Shown here: in pieces, positions 1 to 9,398 of the stretch
How positions within the stretch are numbered: the stretch's first letter is position 1
How the letters are laid out: each line of letters begins with the position of its first letter
NCBI RefSeq assembly: GCF_016925615.1
Contig: NZ_CP070499.1
Coordinates: 5,580,001-5,644,000 of the forward strand
DNA: 64,000 nucleotides
Source: Natronosporangium hydrolyticum
GTDB lineage: Bacteria > Actinomycetota > Actinomycetes > Mycobacteriales > Micromonosporaceae
Reading direction: 5' to 3'
Notes under the pieces: generated by a model
Seen by the model: only the letters and a program-made list of their open reading frames with translations
The model's database searches: none
Told to the model about the DNA's origin: nothing
Made by a program: the position numbers and the translations under genes

Positions 1-116
1 ACCGACTCCGCAGCCACCGCGAGGCCGCGCGCCACGCCCAGGCGCTCCGGCGCGCCATGAGCAGCACCACGTCCAAGGCAGTCCGAAACGAGATGCTCGC
101 CACGATCGGCCGTTGA
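1..116 (+). CDS. C-terminal end of an unidentified protein (partial)
   Basis: Only the last 37 codons are inside the window, in the frame that begins at base 3 and ends with TGA at 114-116. The peptide is basic and helical-looking (it ends MLATIGR) and carries no motif I recognise. It lies 142 bp upstream of the proline-rich gene on the same strand. Reading frame and codon use are typical of a high-GC coding end, but the function cannot be assigned. Confidence 0.5.
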   Translation, partial: RLRSHREAARHAQALRRAMSSTTSKAVRNEMLATIGR

Positions 117-258
117 CCCGAGCCGATGGCGATGACCGCGGCCCCGACCGGAGATCCCGGCGGGGCCGTCCGCGTATTCCGCGCTATGCCCGGGATTCCC
201 TCCCCGAAGCGCGCCCGGTACGGTTGTCAACTGTCGTCGTTTCAGGAGGCGGGCACAC

Positions 259-2865
259 ATGACGTCCGAGGGCCAGCCGGACAGCCAGGCGACCAACGCC
301 CCCCACTCCCCGTCGAGCGGTCAGTACCAGCCTGGGCAGCCGCCCCCGGCGCCGTACGGCATGCCACCGGAGAGCGAACCGGACCCACCGGCTGAGCCAC
401 AATCACCAGTAAGCGATCCCGGTCACAGTGGCTGGCCGGAGTCGGTGACGCCGCCGTCACCGAACCGGATCCGCGGCTCCGCGGCGGTCTTCTCGCAGGC
501 ACCGTCCCAGCCGGACAATCCCGCAGCCGGGGAGCCACCCCATCCGGAGCCGCCGGGGCCGTCCGAGCCGCGCCCCGCCGGCTGGCCACCGGGGCCGCAG
601 CAGCAGCCTGGGCAACCGCCCCCGTTCTCGCCGCCATCGGCCGGCCACTCCCCGTATCAGGCCAACCCATACCGGGACAGCCCGTACGGCGAGCCGCCCC
701 CTTCGCCACCGAGTGACCACTCCGGACCGGAGCATCCGGTACGCGAACCGTTCCTGCCCGGCCCGCCGCCAGCCGCCCAGGCGTCACCGGCCGCCGGTCC
801 GCCGCTCTCCCCGGCGCCGCCGCTGGCCGGCGAGGCACCGCCGACCCGGGCCGGCGCCCCGTCGGCGGAGCCCACGCCCCCGCCGGGTTACCGGCTGGTG
901 CATCCGCCGCCGGGGGCTCCCTCCCCGGAGTCGCCGTCCGCGCCCCCCGCTCCGCCCAACCGGCCCGCGCCCCCCGCGCCGTACGGCTCACCGGCCGGAG
1001 CCGGCGACGGCGGCGGCTACCCCGCGCCGAACCACCCCGACCCGAGCCACCCCGATTCGAGTTATCCGGAGCCGAGTTACCCGGAGCCGAACTTTCCTCG
1101 CCCGGACTATCCGGAGCCGAGCCGTCCGGAGCCGAGCCGTCCGGAGCCGAGCCGTCCGGAGGCGAGCCATCCGGGAGCGAACCATCCGGGAGCGAGCTTC
1201 CCTCGGCCGGACTATCCGGAGTCCCGGTACCCGGAGTCGAGGCCGCCGAGTGACGGCTACTCAGCGCCGCACCACCCGGTGGGCGACCAGCCCGCCCCGG
1301 GGTACCCCCACGATCTCCCGGCGGCTGGTGGGCCGGCGAGCCAGGGTGGGTCGGCGGCACCCGGCAGCCCGGTGGCGCCGGAGTTCCCGCCGCCACCGCC
1401 GCCTGCCGCGCCGCCGGTGCCACCTGGCGCGATCTCGCCAGCACCCGGCCCCATCAGCGGCGGCCCAGGCGGCCCGAGCGCTGGCGGGCCGGGCCCCATC
1501 AGCCCAAGCTCCGCGGGCCCCGGCGCCGCGCCCGCACCTTCGTACCCATCGGCGGCTGACTCAGCAGCTCGCGGCCCGGCAGCTCGCGACGCGGCAGATA
1601 GCGGCCCAACCAATCGCGGCCCTGCAGAACGCGGCTCTACAGATCGCGGCCAGGCCGGAGGGTCGCCGGGGGACGGCGTACGGCGCGCCAGTGGCGCCGC
1701 CACCGTGCCGGTTGCGAACCGGGCGGCGCCCACCCCAGGCGATTCAGTTCCGGGGGGTAGCCGGCCGCAGGTGTACCAGACCGCCGCCGGCCCGCCACAG
1801 CCGGTGGATCCGCCGGCGCCGCGGCAGCCGCAGCCACCGCACCAGCCGCACCAGCCGCACCAGCCGCACCAGCCGCACCAGCCGCACCAGCCGCCGGGAG
1901 CATCGCACCAGCCGCCGGCGGTCGCGCCCGATTCGCCGTACCAGCGGACCCCGTCGTACCAGGGCGGCCCGCCGCCGGGGGCACCGCAGCAGCCGGCGAG
2001 CGCGGCGGCGCAGGCCGCCAATCCGCCGCTGCCTACTCGTACCCCTGGGGAGCACGCCGGCCTCAGCCACCCCGGCGAAGCGCCCGAGCAGCCGGCCGGC
2101 GACGGGCCAGCGCGGGGTGGCGAACCGCCGGAGCGCGGCGGGCCGGCGGGCGGGCCACCGAGCGGCGCCGCGGCGCTGCCGGCACCGGTGGAGCGACCGC
2201 CGCACCCGGGGGCCGGCGACGCGTACCCGCCGGATGGTTGGGAGTCACCAGCGCAGCCCGCGCTGCCGGCCGGTGGGCAGCCCGAGGCGGCCGCTGGCGT
2301 TGCCGCGCGCCCGCCTCGGCAACGGCAACCGGGCGTGCCTGTCTACGGCGATCTGCTCACGCCGGAGCGGCCGGGCGGTGGGTCCGGTCCGGCGGCGGAC
2401 GGAGCGCCGACCGATCAGGGGCGGCCCGATGACCATGAGCAGCCGGTGGCCGCGCCCACCCCGGCGCCGGAGCCCGGCAAGTCGGGCCCGTCGACCGGTG
2501 TGATCGTCGGGCTGGTCATGATCGGCGCCACGCTGCTGGTGCTGCTCGCCCTCAGCATCCCGTTGCTGTTGCAGTACCTGAACTCGGCCGGCGGGGGCGA
2601 CGAGCACTCGATCGGGGACTGCGTGGTCCGGGACGGGCAGGATGCCCGTACCGCCGACTGTGGCTCCCCGGGCGCCTACGAGATCGTCGCCGAGGTCGAG
2701 TCCCGCGACGAGTGCGCCGACCCGACGCAGCCTGCGATCGAGATGACCGGCCCGCCGAGCCACTTCTTCTGTCTGGAACCGGCGGGCGAGGCCGCGGAGG
2801 AGCCGCTGGGCGAGCCGGGCGAGGTCGACGCCGAACAGCCGGCCGACGAGGACGAAACCGGATGA
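259..2865 (+). CDS. Proline-rich single-pass membrane protein with a four-cysteine outer domain
   Basis: An 868-residue protein; the ATG follows an AGGAGG at 244-249. Residues 1 to about 740 are almost entirely Pro/Gly/Ser/Ala/Glu-rich, with short repeats (PEPSRPEPSRPEP, six HQP triplets near base 1840) and no globular domain. One transmembrane helix lies near residues 748-774. About 94 residues follow, holding four cysteines (GDC, ADC, DEC, FFC) and a very acidic tail. The predicted topology is a cytoplasmic disordered arm with a small extracellular disulphide-bonded domain, resembling small Cys-containing domains of other actinobacterial membrane proteins. Function unknown. The stop overlaps the next start (ATGA), so the two genes are probably co-translated. 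Confidence 0.8.
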   Translation: MTSEGQPDSQATNAPHSPSSGQYQPGQPPPAPYGMPPESEPDPPAEPQSPVSDPGHSGWPESVTPPSPNRIRGSAAVFSQAPSQPDNPAAGEPPHPEPPGPSEPRPAGWPPGPQQQPGQPPPFSPPSAGHSPYQANPYRDSPYGEPPPSPPSDHSGPEHPVREPFLPGPPPAAQASPAAGPPLSPAPPLAGEAPPTRAGAPSAEPTPPPGYRLVHPPPGAPSPESPSAPPAPPNRPAPPAPYGSPAGAGDGGGYPAPNHPDPSHPDSSYPEPSYPEPNFPRPDYPEPSRPEPSRPEPSRPEASHPGANHPGASFPRPDYPESRYPESRPPSDGYSAPHHPVGDQPAPGYPHDLPAAGGPASQGGSAAPGSPVAPEFPPPPPPAAPPVPPGAISPAPGPISGGPGGPSAGGPGPISPSSAGPGAAPAPSYPSAADSAARGPAARDAADSGPTNRGPAERGSTDRGQAGGSPGDGVRRASGAATVPVANRAAPTPGDSVPGGSRPQVYQTAAGPPQPVDPPAPRQPQPPHQPHQPHQPHQPHQPHQPPGASHQPPAVAPDSPYQRTPSYQGGPPPGAPQQPASAAAQAANPPLPTRTPGEHAGLSHPGEAPEQPAGDGPARGGEPPERGGPAGGPPSGAAALPAPVERPPHPGAGDAYPPDGWESPAQPALPAGGQPEAAAGVAARPPRQRQPGVPVYGDLLTPERPGGGSGPAADGAPTDQGRPDDHEQPVAAPTPAPEPGKSGPSTGVIVGLVMIGATLLVLLALSIPLLLQYLNSAGGGDEHSIGDCVVRDGQDARTADCGSPGAYEIVAEVESRDECADPTQPAIEMTGPPSHFFCLEPAGEAAEEPLGEPGEVDAEQPADEDETG

Positions 2866-4727
2866 CCGAGCCCAAGGTACGGGCGCCGGAGCTGACCGGA
2901 CGTGGCTGGCTCAACACCGACGGGCGACAGCTGCGCCTGGCCGACCTGCGTGGCCGGATCGTGGTGCTCGACTTCTGGACCTTCTGCTGCATCAACTGTC
3001 TGCATGTGGTGGACGAGCTGCGGCCGCTGGAGGAGCGCTACTCCGACGTCCTGGTCGTGATCGGGGTCCACTCGCCGAAGTTCGCCCACGAGCGGGATCC
3101 GGCCGCGTTGGCCGCGGCGGTGGAGCGGCACGGCGTCACCCATCCGGTGTTGGACGACCCGGAGCTGGTGACCTGGCGGCAGTACGCCGCGCGGGCCTGG
3201 CCCACCCTGGCGGTGGTGGATCCGACCGGCTACGTAGTGGCGAGCATGGCTGGTGAGGGGCACGCCGACGGGCTGGCCCGCCTGATCGACCAGCTGATCA
3301 CCGAGCACGAGGAGCGGGGGACCCTCCGCCGGGGCGGCGAGGTCGCCACCCTGGCCGCCGCCCCGCAGACCACATTGCGCTTCCCCGCCAAGGCGCTGCC
3401 GCTGCCGGACGGCGGGTCGCTGGTGGCGGATACCGTTCACCACCGACTGGTGGAGCTGGCCCCCGATCAGCAGACGGTGCGCCGGACGATCGGCGACGGC
3501 AGCCGGGGCCGACTCGACGGCCCGGCCGAGGAGGCACAGTTCAGCGAACCGCAGGGGCTGTGTTGGCTGCCGCCCCGGATCGCCGAGATCGCCGGGTACG
3601 AGCTGGTGGTGGCCGATACCGTCAACCACCTGCTGCGGGGCGTGCAGTTCCCGGCCGATGGCGGGCCGCCGCAGGTCCGGACCATCGCCGGCACCGGCCG
3701 GCCGTGGCGGGCGAAGGCGGACTTCCACCGACACGACGCGTACGCGATGGATCTGTCCTCGCCGTGGGATGTCGCCTGGTACGCCGATCGGGTGATCGTG
3801 GCGATGGCCGGCGTGCATCAGCTGTGGAGCTTCGACCCGGGCGCCCGTACCGTCGAGATGTGGGCTGGCACCACTGTGGAGGGCTTGCGGGACGGTCCGC
3901 TGCGGGAGGCGTGGCTGGCTCAGCCGTCCGGGTTGTCGGTTAGCCCCGACGGGGCTCGGCTGTGGATCGCGGACAGCGAGACCAGCGCGCTGCGCTACGT
4001 GGAGCAGGAGCAGCTGCACACCGCGGTCGGCACCGGGCTGTTCGACTTCGGCCACGCCGACGGGCCGGCCGCCACCGCACTGTTGCAGCACCCGCTGGGG
4101 GTGGCGGCACTGCCAGACGGGGCGGTGCTGGTCGCCGACACCTACAACGGCGCCATCCGTCGCTTCGATCCGGCCACCGACCAGGTCGCCACGGTGGCGA
4201 CCGGGCTGGCGGACCCGAGCGACCTGGTGGTCGCGGACGACGGCACAGTGTTGGTGGTGGAGTCGGCCGGGCACCGGCTGGTGCCGCTCGCCCCGGCCGA
4301 GCTGGCGCGGGCCGAGCAGGCACCGGAGTCCCGGCTACGGACCGAACGCCCGGCCACCGCGTTGGCGGCGGGTGAGGTCGAACTCACCGTGGTCTTCTCG
4401 CCAGCCCCCGGGCAACAGCTCGACAGCTCGTTCGGGCCAGCGACCCGGCTGGAGGTGTCGGCGATGCCGGCGGAGCTGCTCCGCGACGGCGCCGGGGTCG
4501 GCAGCGAGCTGACTCGCCGGTTGGTGCTGGACCCGGCGGTGGGGGGTGGTGTCCTGCAGGTGGTGGCGCAGGCCGCCACGTGCGACGCGGACGGTCCGCA
4601 CGCGGCCTGCCACCTCACCCGCCAAGACTGGGGCGTGCCGGTGACCATCGCGCCCGACGGCGCGGGCTCGCTGCCGCTGGTGCTGCGCGGCGTGGACCCG
4701 CAGCTGGGGCGCGCCGACCCCGGATAG
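2862..4727 (+). CDS. Thioredoxin-like / NHL-repeat protein (NHLRC2-like)
   Basis: A 621-residue protein starting at the ATG that overlaps the preceding stop. The open frame extends further upstream, but this start fits the family N terminus. Residues 1-165 form a thioredoxin-like fold with an intact CINC motif at 43-46 after DFWTF, as in TlpA/NHLRC2 proteins. The remainder is a beta-propeller of NHL-type repeats (for example VADTVHH, VADTVNH, VADTYNG) followed by a C-terminal beta domain. No signal peptide is visible, so a cytosolic location is likely. The biochemical role of bacterial homologues is not established. Family assignment is confident, substrate unknown. Confidence 0.88.
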   Translation: MTEPKVRAPELTGRGWLNTDGRQLRLADLRGRIVVLDFWTFCCINCLHVVDELRPLEERYSDVLVVIGVHSPKFAHERDPAALAAAVERHGVTHPVLDDPELVTWRQYAARAWPTLAVVDPTGYVVASMAGEGHADGLARLIDQLITEHEERGTLRRGGEVATLAAAPQTTLRFPAKALPLPDGGSLVADTVHHRLVELAPDQQTVRRTIGDGSRGRLDGPAEEAQFSEPQGLCWLPPRIAEIAGYELVVADTVNHLLRGVQFPADGGPPQVRTIAGTGRPWRAKADFHRHDAYAMDLSSPWDVAWYADRVIVAMAGVHQLWSFDPGARTVEMWAGTTVEGLRDGPLREAWLAQPSGLSVSPDGARLWIADSETSALRYVEQEQLHTAVGTGLFDFGHADGPAATALLQHPLGVAALPDGAVLVADTYNGAIRRFDPATDQVATVATGLADPSDLVVADDGTVLVVESAGHRLVPLAPAELARAEQAPESRLRTERPATALAAGEVELTVVFSPAPGQQLDSSFGPATRLEVSAMPAELLRDGAGVGSELTRRLVLDPAVGGGVLQVVAQAATCDADGPHAACHLTRQDWGVPVTIAPDGAGSLPLVLRGVDPQLGRADPG

Positions 4728-4737
4728 GCTCGACCTC

Positions 4738-5997
4738 ATGACCGCTACCGCGCACCCCGCGCCGGCCGGGTTGCCGGCGGCGACCGCCTGGCCAGCAGCG
4801 ATGACCGCCGCCTGGGCGGCGGGTCGGGCGCTCACCCCCGCCCCGGTCCAGGCCGGGTTACCTGCAGCGGACGGTCGGGTGCTGGCCGAGCCGCTGGTCA
4901 CCCAGACCGACCTGCCGGCGTTCCCGACCTCAAGTGTGGATGGTTGGGCGGTCCGGGGCCCGGGCCCGTGGCGGATCACCGGCCAGATCCTGGCCGGCTC
5001 CCAGGCGGCGCCGCTGACCGCCGACGGGGAGTGCGCCGAGATCGCCACCGGCGCCATGGTGCCGACCGGCACCACCGCGATCGTCCGGGTGGAACACGCC
5101 ACCGTCGGCGCCGACGGCCGGGTCAGCGGCGAGCCCCGGGAGCGGCCAGAGTGGCGGCTGCCCGGAGAGGAGGCCCACGCCGGCGAGGAACTGTTCCCGG
5201 CCGGCACCCCGGTCACGCCCGGGCTGCTCGGCCTGGCGGCCTCCTGCGGCTACGAGTCGTTGGCGGTACGCCCGGCCCCCCGCGCGGCGGTGCTGATCTT
5301 CGGTGACGAGTTGTTGTCGAGCGGGCTCCCCGGCGACGGGCGGGTGCGGGATGCGCTCGGGCCGCAGCTGCCCGGCTGGCTCAGCCGGCTCGGGGCTACG
5401 GTCGACCGGCCGGTGACCGAACCCGGCGTGGACACGCTCGCCGCCCACGTCGAGGCGATCTCGGAGGCGTTCGCCGCCGGCGCCGACCTGGTCTGCACCA
5501 CCGGCGGCACCATGCACGGGCCGGTCGACCATCTCCACCCGGCGCTCGCCGAGCTCGGCGCCGAGTACATAATCGGCGCCGTACGGGTCCGGCCCGGGTT
5601 CCCGATGCTGCTGGCCCGGGTGCCGCTGCCGGGCGGCGGCTCCGGCCTGCTCGCCGGCTTGCCCGGTAACCCCCAGTCGGCGGTGGTGGCGCTGGTCAGC
5701 CTGGTCGCCCCGGCGCTCGCCGGCTGGGCCGGCCGCGGCGACCCCGCCCACCAGCCGGCGCCGCGGGTCCGGTTGGGGGCACCGGTGCCGGGCCGCGGCG
5801 GCGACACCCACCTGGCGCTGGTCCACCGCGACCCGGCCGACGGGCTGGCCTATCCGCTGCCACACGCCGGCTCGGCGATGCTGCGTGGGCTGGCCCGAGC
5901 CGCCGGCTTCGCGGTGATCGCCCCGGAGACCAGCGCCGCCGCCGGCGACGAGGTGCCGCTACTGCCGCTGCCGCTGCTGCCCGGGGAGGTCGGATGA
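4738..5997 (+). CDS. moeA: Molybdopterin molybdenumtransferase
   Basis: A 419-residue MoeA, which inserts molybdate into adenylated molybdopterin to make active molybdenum cofactor in the cytosol. Visible signatures are the N-terminal SSVDGWAV region, GDELLSSG near residue 187, the MPT-binding GGTMHGPVDH near 254 and GLPGNPQSA near 306. Length is normal for the family. It starts 10 bp after the NHLRC2-like gene and its stop overlaps moaE by 4 bp, so it sits in a molybdenum-cofactor pair. No Moco riboswitch is seen upstream, and there is no room for one. Confidence 0.93.
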   Translation: MTATAHPAPAGLPAATAWPAAMTAAWAAGRALTPAPVQAGLPAADGRVLAEPLVTQTDLPAFPTSSVDGWAVRGPGPWRITGQILAGSQAAPLTADGECAEIATGAMVPTGTTAIVRVEHATVGADGRVSGEPRERPEWRLPGEEAHAGEELFPAGTPVTPGLLGLAASCGYESLAVRPAPRAAVLIFGDELLSSGLPGDGRVRDALGPQLPGWLSRLGATVDRPVTEPGVDTLAAHVEAISEAFAAGADLVCTTGGTMHGPVDHLHPALAELGAEYIIGAVRVRPGFPMLLARVPLPGGGSGLLAGLPGNPQSAVVALVSLVAPALAGWAGRGDPAHQPAPRVRLGAPVPGRGGDTHLALVHRDPADGLAYPLPHAGSAMLRGLARAAGFAVIAPETSAAAGDEVPLLPLPLLPGEVG

Positions 5998-6425
5998 GCG
6001 CGCCGACCGCCACCTGGTGGGCGGTGGTCACGGAGTCGCCGCTGACCGTCCCCGAGCACGAAGCGGCCGTGGCGGACCCGCGCGCCGGTGCGGTGATCTC
6101 GTTCGCCGGGGTGGTCCGCGACCACGACCACGGCCGGTCGGTGGTCCGGCTGGAGTATGAAGCCCACCCCCGGGCCGAGGTGGTGCTCGCCGAAGTCGCC
6201 GCCGAGATCGCGGCGGACCCTGCGGTCTACGCGGTCGCCGTCTCCCACCGGGTGGGCCCGCTGGGGATCGGTGACGTGGCGCTCGCCGCCGCGGTCGCCA
6301 CCGCCCACCGGGCAGCGGGGTTCGCCGCGTGCGCCCGGCTGGTCGACGAGGCGAAAGCGCGGCTGCCGATCTGGAAGCACCAGTTCTTCACCGACGGCAC
6401 CGACGAATGGGTCAACTGCCCCTGA
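5994..6425 (+). CDS. moaE: Molybdopterin synthase catalytic subunit
   Basis: A 143-residue MoaE, which transfers sulphur from MoaD thiocarboxylate to precursor Z to make molybdopterin. Family features include FAGVVRDHDHG, the LEYEAH strand, SHRVGPL and the C-terminal KARLPIWKHQFF region carrying the catalytic lysine area. The start ATG overlaps the moeA stop (ATGA), so the two are translationally coupled. No MoaD gene is adjacent and it must be elsewhere. Length is typical. Confidence 0.93.
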   Translation: MSAPTATWWAVVTESPLTVPEHEAAVADPRAGAVISFAGVVRDHDHGRSVVRLEYEAHPRAEVVLAEVAAEIAADPAVYAVAVSHRVGPLGIGDVALAAAVATAHRAAGFAACARLVDEAKARLPIWKHQFFTDGTDEWVNCP

Positions 6426-6496
6426 GTTCCCGGCCGGGAGGCACGGAAGGGTCGCCTTAAGGTGCGGCGGCCGGCTTGATGGGGCAGGCTATCGGC

Positions 6497-6991
6497 ATGA
6501 CGGCACGTCGACTCGTACTGTTGCGGCACGCCAAGGCCGAGAATCCGGTCGGAACCTCGGATGAGGACCGACCACTGTCGGCGCGGGGCCGCGCCGACGC
6601 CCACGCCGCCGGCGGCTGGCTCGCCGCCAACCAACCACCCGAGCTGGTGCTCTGCTCACCAGCGAAACGCACCCGGCAGACCTGGCACGCGGTGGCCACC
6701 GGGCTGGGCCAGGTGAGTCCACACGTCAGCTACGAACGCCGGCTCTACGCCGGCGGTCTCGCGGATGCGCTGACGCTGCTCCAGGAGGTCGACGACGCGG
6801 TGGGCAGTGTGCTGCTGATCGGGCACAACCCGACCTTGTCGCAGCTGGCGTTCGACCTCGCCCCGGAGGGCCCGCTCGACTCCGACGGCCTGCGTACCGC
6901 CGGGTTGGCGCTGCTTGAGATCCCCGGTGGCTGGGGCGAGTGCGCGCCGGGCAACGCCCGGCTCACGGCGACCCATACCGCCCGCGGCTAG
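6497..6991 (+). CDS. SixA-type histidine phosphatase
   Basis: A 164-residue single-domain member of the histidine phosphatase superfamily. The catalytic RHG-type motif appears as LLRHAKAE at residues 7-14, the second histidine in LIGHNPTLS. Size and the RHA variant match the SixA branch, which dephosphorylates phosphohistidine on signalling proteins; the true substrate here is unknown. I chose the ATG at 6497, because the upstream TTG at 6476 would add seven residues before the first beta strand. The gene converges on the acyl-CoA dehydrogenase gene, with a strong hairpin between them. Confidence 0.85.
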   Translation: MTARRLVLLRHAKAENPVGTSDEDRPLSARGRADAHAAGGWLAANQPPELVLCSPAKRTRQTWHAVATGLGQVSPHVSYERRLYAGGLADALTLLQEVDDAVGSVLLIGHNPTLSQLAFDLAPEGPLDSDGLRTAGLALLEIPGGWGECAPGNARLTATHTARG

Positions 6992-6992
6992 G

Positions 6993-7077
6993 CCGCGCGG
7001 AGGCCCCAGGGCTCCCCGATCCCCTACCCGGGTCCAGGGAGCCCTGGGGCCTCCGAAACCGGGGCCTGAGCGCGCGG
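6993..7077. terminator. Strong bidirectional hairpin terminator
   Basis: A perfect 18-bp inverted repeat (6999-7016 with 7037-7054, arm starting GGAGGCCCCAGG) closes a 20-base loop. A further CCGCGCG/CGCGCGG pair lies outside it. It occupies the gap between two convergent genes, where a shared terminator is expected. There is no U tract, as is common for high-GC actinomycete terminators. Confidence 0.75.
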
Positions 7078-7078
7078 T

Positions 7079-8950
7079 CTAGAAGGCCTCTTCTGCGAGG
7101 TCCATGGCGTCGAGGGTGGTGTTCTCCACCACGCGCTTGTCGGCAGCCAGCCGCGGCAGCACCTCACGGGCGAAGAACCGGGCCGCCGACAACTTGCCCT
7201 CGTAGAAGGTGCGGTCCCGCTCGGAGACCTCGGCGCCGGCCAGCGCCGCCAGCGCCACCTCAGCCTGCCGCTGCAACAACCAGCCGACCAACAGGTCACC
7301 CATGGCCAGCAGGAATCGCCGGGAGGCGAGGCCGGCCTTGTAGAGTTCCCGGGTCTCGCCCTCGGCTACCGCCCCGAGCCAGCCGGTCATGGTGGCGAGC
7401 ATGCCCTGGACATCCCCGAGCGCCTCGGCGAGCGCCCGCCGCTCCTCCTTGAGCTGCCCGTTGCCGGCCTCGTCGTCGATGAAGTTCTGGATCTCCCCGG
7501 CGACGGTCATCAGCGACGCGCCCTGGTCCCGCACGATCTTGCGGAAGAAGAGGTCCTGCGCCTGGATTGCGGTAGTGCCCTCATACAGGGTGTCGATCTT
7601 GGCGTCGCGGAGGTACTGCTCCAGCGGGTAGTCCTCAAGGTAGCCCGAGCCACCGAAGGTCTGCAGCGACTCCGACCCCAGCAGTTCGTACGCCCGCTCC
7701 GAACCGACCCCCTTGACCAGCGGCAACAGCAGATCGTTGACGTTCTTGGCAGACTCGGCGGCTGCCGAGTCACCGCCGGCCATCGACATCCAGTACCGGT
7801 CCTGCCAACCGGCCGTGTACGACACCAGGGCACGCAGCCCTTCCGCGTACGACTTCTGGAGCAGCAACGACCGGCGTACGTCGGCGTGGTGGATGATCGT
7901 GACCCGCGGCGCGGTCTTGTCGGTGGCCTGCAACAGGTCGGCGCCCTGCACCCGCTCCTTCGCGTACGCCAGGGCGTTGAGGTACCCAGTGGAGAGGGTG
8001 GCGATCGCCTTGGTGCCCACCATCATCCGGGCATACTCGATGATCAGGAACATCTGCCGGATGCCCTGGTGCACCTCGCCCATCAACCAGCCCTTGGCCG
8101 GCGTACCGTGCTGGCCGAAGGTCAGCTCGCAGGTGCTGGAGACCTTGATCCCCAGCTTGTGCTCCAGGTTGGTGGCGTAAACGCCGTTGCGCTCACCCAG
8201 CTCGCCGGTGGCCGGGTCGAAGTGGAACTTCGGCACGACGAAGAGCGACAGCCCCTTGGTGCCGGCGCCGGCGCCCTCGGGGCGGGCCAACACATAGTGG
8301 ATGATGTTCTCGGTCAGGTCGTGCTCGCCGCCGGTGATGAACCGCTTCACCCCGTCGATGTGCCAGGACCCGTCGGCCTGCTGGACCGCCCGGGTGCGGC
8401 CGGCGCCCACGTCGGAGCCGGCGTCCGGCTCGGTGAGGACCATGGTGGCGGGCCACTGCTTGGCCACGAAGAGCTTCGCCCACTCCTGCTGCTCCGGGGT
8501 GCCTTCGCGGAGCAGCGTGTGGGCGAAGGACGGCCCGGAGGCGTACATCCACACGGGGGCGTTCGCGCCCAGCACCAGCTCAGCGACGGCCCACCAGAGG
8601 CTGCGCGGGGCGAGCGTGCCGCCGAGGTCCTCCGGCAGGTCCAGCCGCCAGAACTCAGAGTCCATCAAGGCCTGGTACGCGGAGTGCAGCTCCTCGGGCA
8701 CGGTCACGGTGTGGGCGGCCGGGTCGAAGACCGGGGGATTGCGGTCGCCAGCGGTGAAGCTGGGGGCGATCTGCTCGCGGGCGAGCCGCTCGACCTCACC
8801 GAGGATGTCGCGGGCGGTCGATTGGTCCAGCTCGGCATAGGGTCCCTGGCCGAAAACCGGGTGCCCCGCGTCAGGGCCGGACCCGAACACCTCGAAGAGG
8901 TTGAACTCAAGGTCGCGGAGGTTGCTCAGGTAGTGGCTCATGGGCGCCAT
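7079..8950 (-). CDS. FadE5-type acyl-CoA dehydrogenase
   Basis: A 623-residue flavoprotein expected to catalyse the first dehydrogenation of fatty acid beta-oxidation, passing electrons to ETF. The N terminus ([19 protein letters not shown]) closely resembles mycobacterial FadE5. The C-terminal half holds the FAD/acyl-CoA region ([20 protein letters not shown]) and the catalytic acid region ([12 protein letters not shown]), and the protein has the longer size of this subclass. Start may be 8950 or the ATG at 8941. GTTAC/GTAAC repeats lie directly upstream. Together with the EtfD-like protein at 26-28 kb and the thiolase at 59 kb, it points to active fatty acid catabolism. Confidence 0.9.
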   Translation of the reverse strand: MAPMSHYLSNLRDLEFNLFEVFGSGPDAGHPVFGQGPYAELDQSTARDILGEVERLAREQIAPSFTAGDRNPPVFDPAAHTVTVPEELHSAYQALMDSEFWRLDLPEDLGGTLAPRSLWWAVAELVLGANAPVWMYASGPSFAHTLLREGTPEQQEWAKLFVAKQWPATMVLTEPDAGSDVGAGRTRAVQQADGSWHIDGVKRFITGGEHDLTENIIHYVLARPEGAGAGTKGLSLFVVPKFHFDPATGELGERNGVYATNLEHKLGIKVSSTCELTFGQHGTPAKGWLMGEVHQGIRQMFLIIEYARMMVGTKAIATLSTGYLNALAYAKERVQGADLLQATDKTAPRVTIIHHADVRRSLLLQKSYAEGLRALVSYTAGWQDRYWMSMAGGDSAAAESAKNVNDLLLPLVKGVGSERAYELLGSESLQTFGGSGYLEDYPLEQYLRDAKIDTLYEGTTAIQAQDLFFRKIVRDQGASLMTVAGEIQNFIDDEAGNGQLKEERRALAEALGDVQGMLATMTGWLGAVAEGETRELYKAGLASRRFLLAMGDLLVGWLLQRQAEVALAALAGAEVSERDRTFYEGKLSAARFFAREVLPRLAADKRVVENTTLDAMDLAEEAF

Positions 8951-8978
8951 GTTACCAGCGAGTAACCCAGTTCGTTAC
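8951..8978. promoter_or_regulatory. Candidate operator: three alternating GTTAC/GTAAC half-sites
   Basis: GTTAC at 8951-8955, GTAAC at 8962-8966 and GTTAC at 8974-8978 form two overlapping palindromes (spacers of 6 and 7) immediately upstream of the fadE start. The arrangement fits a TetR-type fatty-acid repressor site (FadR/KstR-like). The regulator is not identified. Confidence 0.5.
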
Positions 8979-9040
8979 CCCTCAGTAGGAAGACTCGTTG
9001 GTCCTGGCACGCGCACACCGACCCCCCGGGAGGAATTGTC

Positions 9041-9316
9041 GTGTTGACCACTGCACCCACCGACGCCACCGAACCCACCGACGCCACCGAACCCACCGAT
9101 GCCACCGAACCCACCGATGCCACCGCGCCCGCTATCGAGCCGCCAGCCGGGCCCGAGATCGCCGCGCCGAACAGACTGGATCCCGCCCCCGGCCGGTCGA
9201 CGCGCCCCCGCCGGTACGTAGGCCGGCACCGCGCCAACCGGCTGGCCCGGTTCGTCGGCAGGGTGGCGCTTCCCGGCGCTGGGACTGCCCGGCCAGCCGA
9301 GAACCCACTGGGTTGA
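9041..9316 (+). CDS. Small hypothetical protein with TDATEP repeats
   Basis: A 91-residue open frame starting at GTG, with a good GGGAGGAA box 5-7 bases upstream. Residues 5-28 are four copies of a six-residue unit (TDATEP), encoded by an 18-bp tandem repeat. The rest is proline/arginine-rich with no recognised domain. It is divergent from fadE and would share its control region. The ribosome site argues that it is real; the low complexity argues for caution. Confidence 0.5.
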   Translation: MLTTAPTDATEPTDATEPTDATEPTDATAPAIEPPAGPEIAAPNRLDPAPGRSTRPRRYVGRHRANRLARFVGRVALPGAGTARPAENPLG

Positions 9317-9337
9317 CCATGGGGCTACGCCCGCTGG

Positions 9338-9398
9338 GTTGACCATGGGGTTAGGGACCGAAAATGGCCCCAACCATGTACCTAGGTCCATGATCAAC
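9338..9398. repeat. Dispersed intergenic inverted-repeat element, copy 1
   Basis: Arms GTTGACCATGG (9338-9348) and CCATGATCAAC (9388-9398) pair at 10 of 11 positions. The right part contains a 20-base sequence, 9376-9395, identical to 24761-24780. The left arm is also present once more at 9313-9323. The right arm overlaps the stop codon of the SpoIIE phosphatase gene. Confidence 0.7.

Noticed and set aside
713-2503. Long Arg/Pro-rich frame of 596 residues
   Set aside because: It is a frame shadow of the proline-rich gene at 259-2865, with no ribosome site and composition driven by the GC bias.
2676-4274. 532-residue minus-strand open frame
   Set aside because: Antisense shadow of the NHLRC2-like gene. 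The plus-strand product has clear domains.
4700-4737. Moco riboswitch before moeA
   Set aside because: The gap is only 10 bp, and the gene is in an operon with the preceding one.
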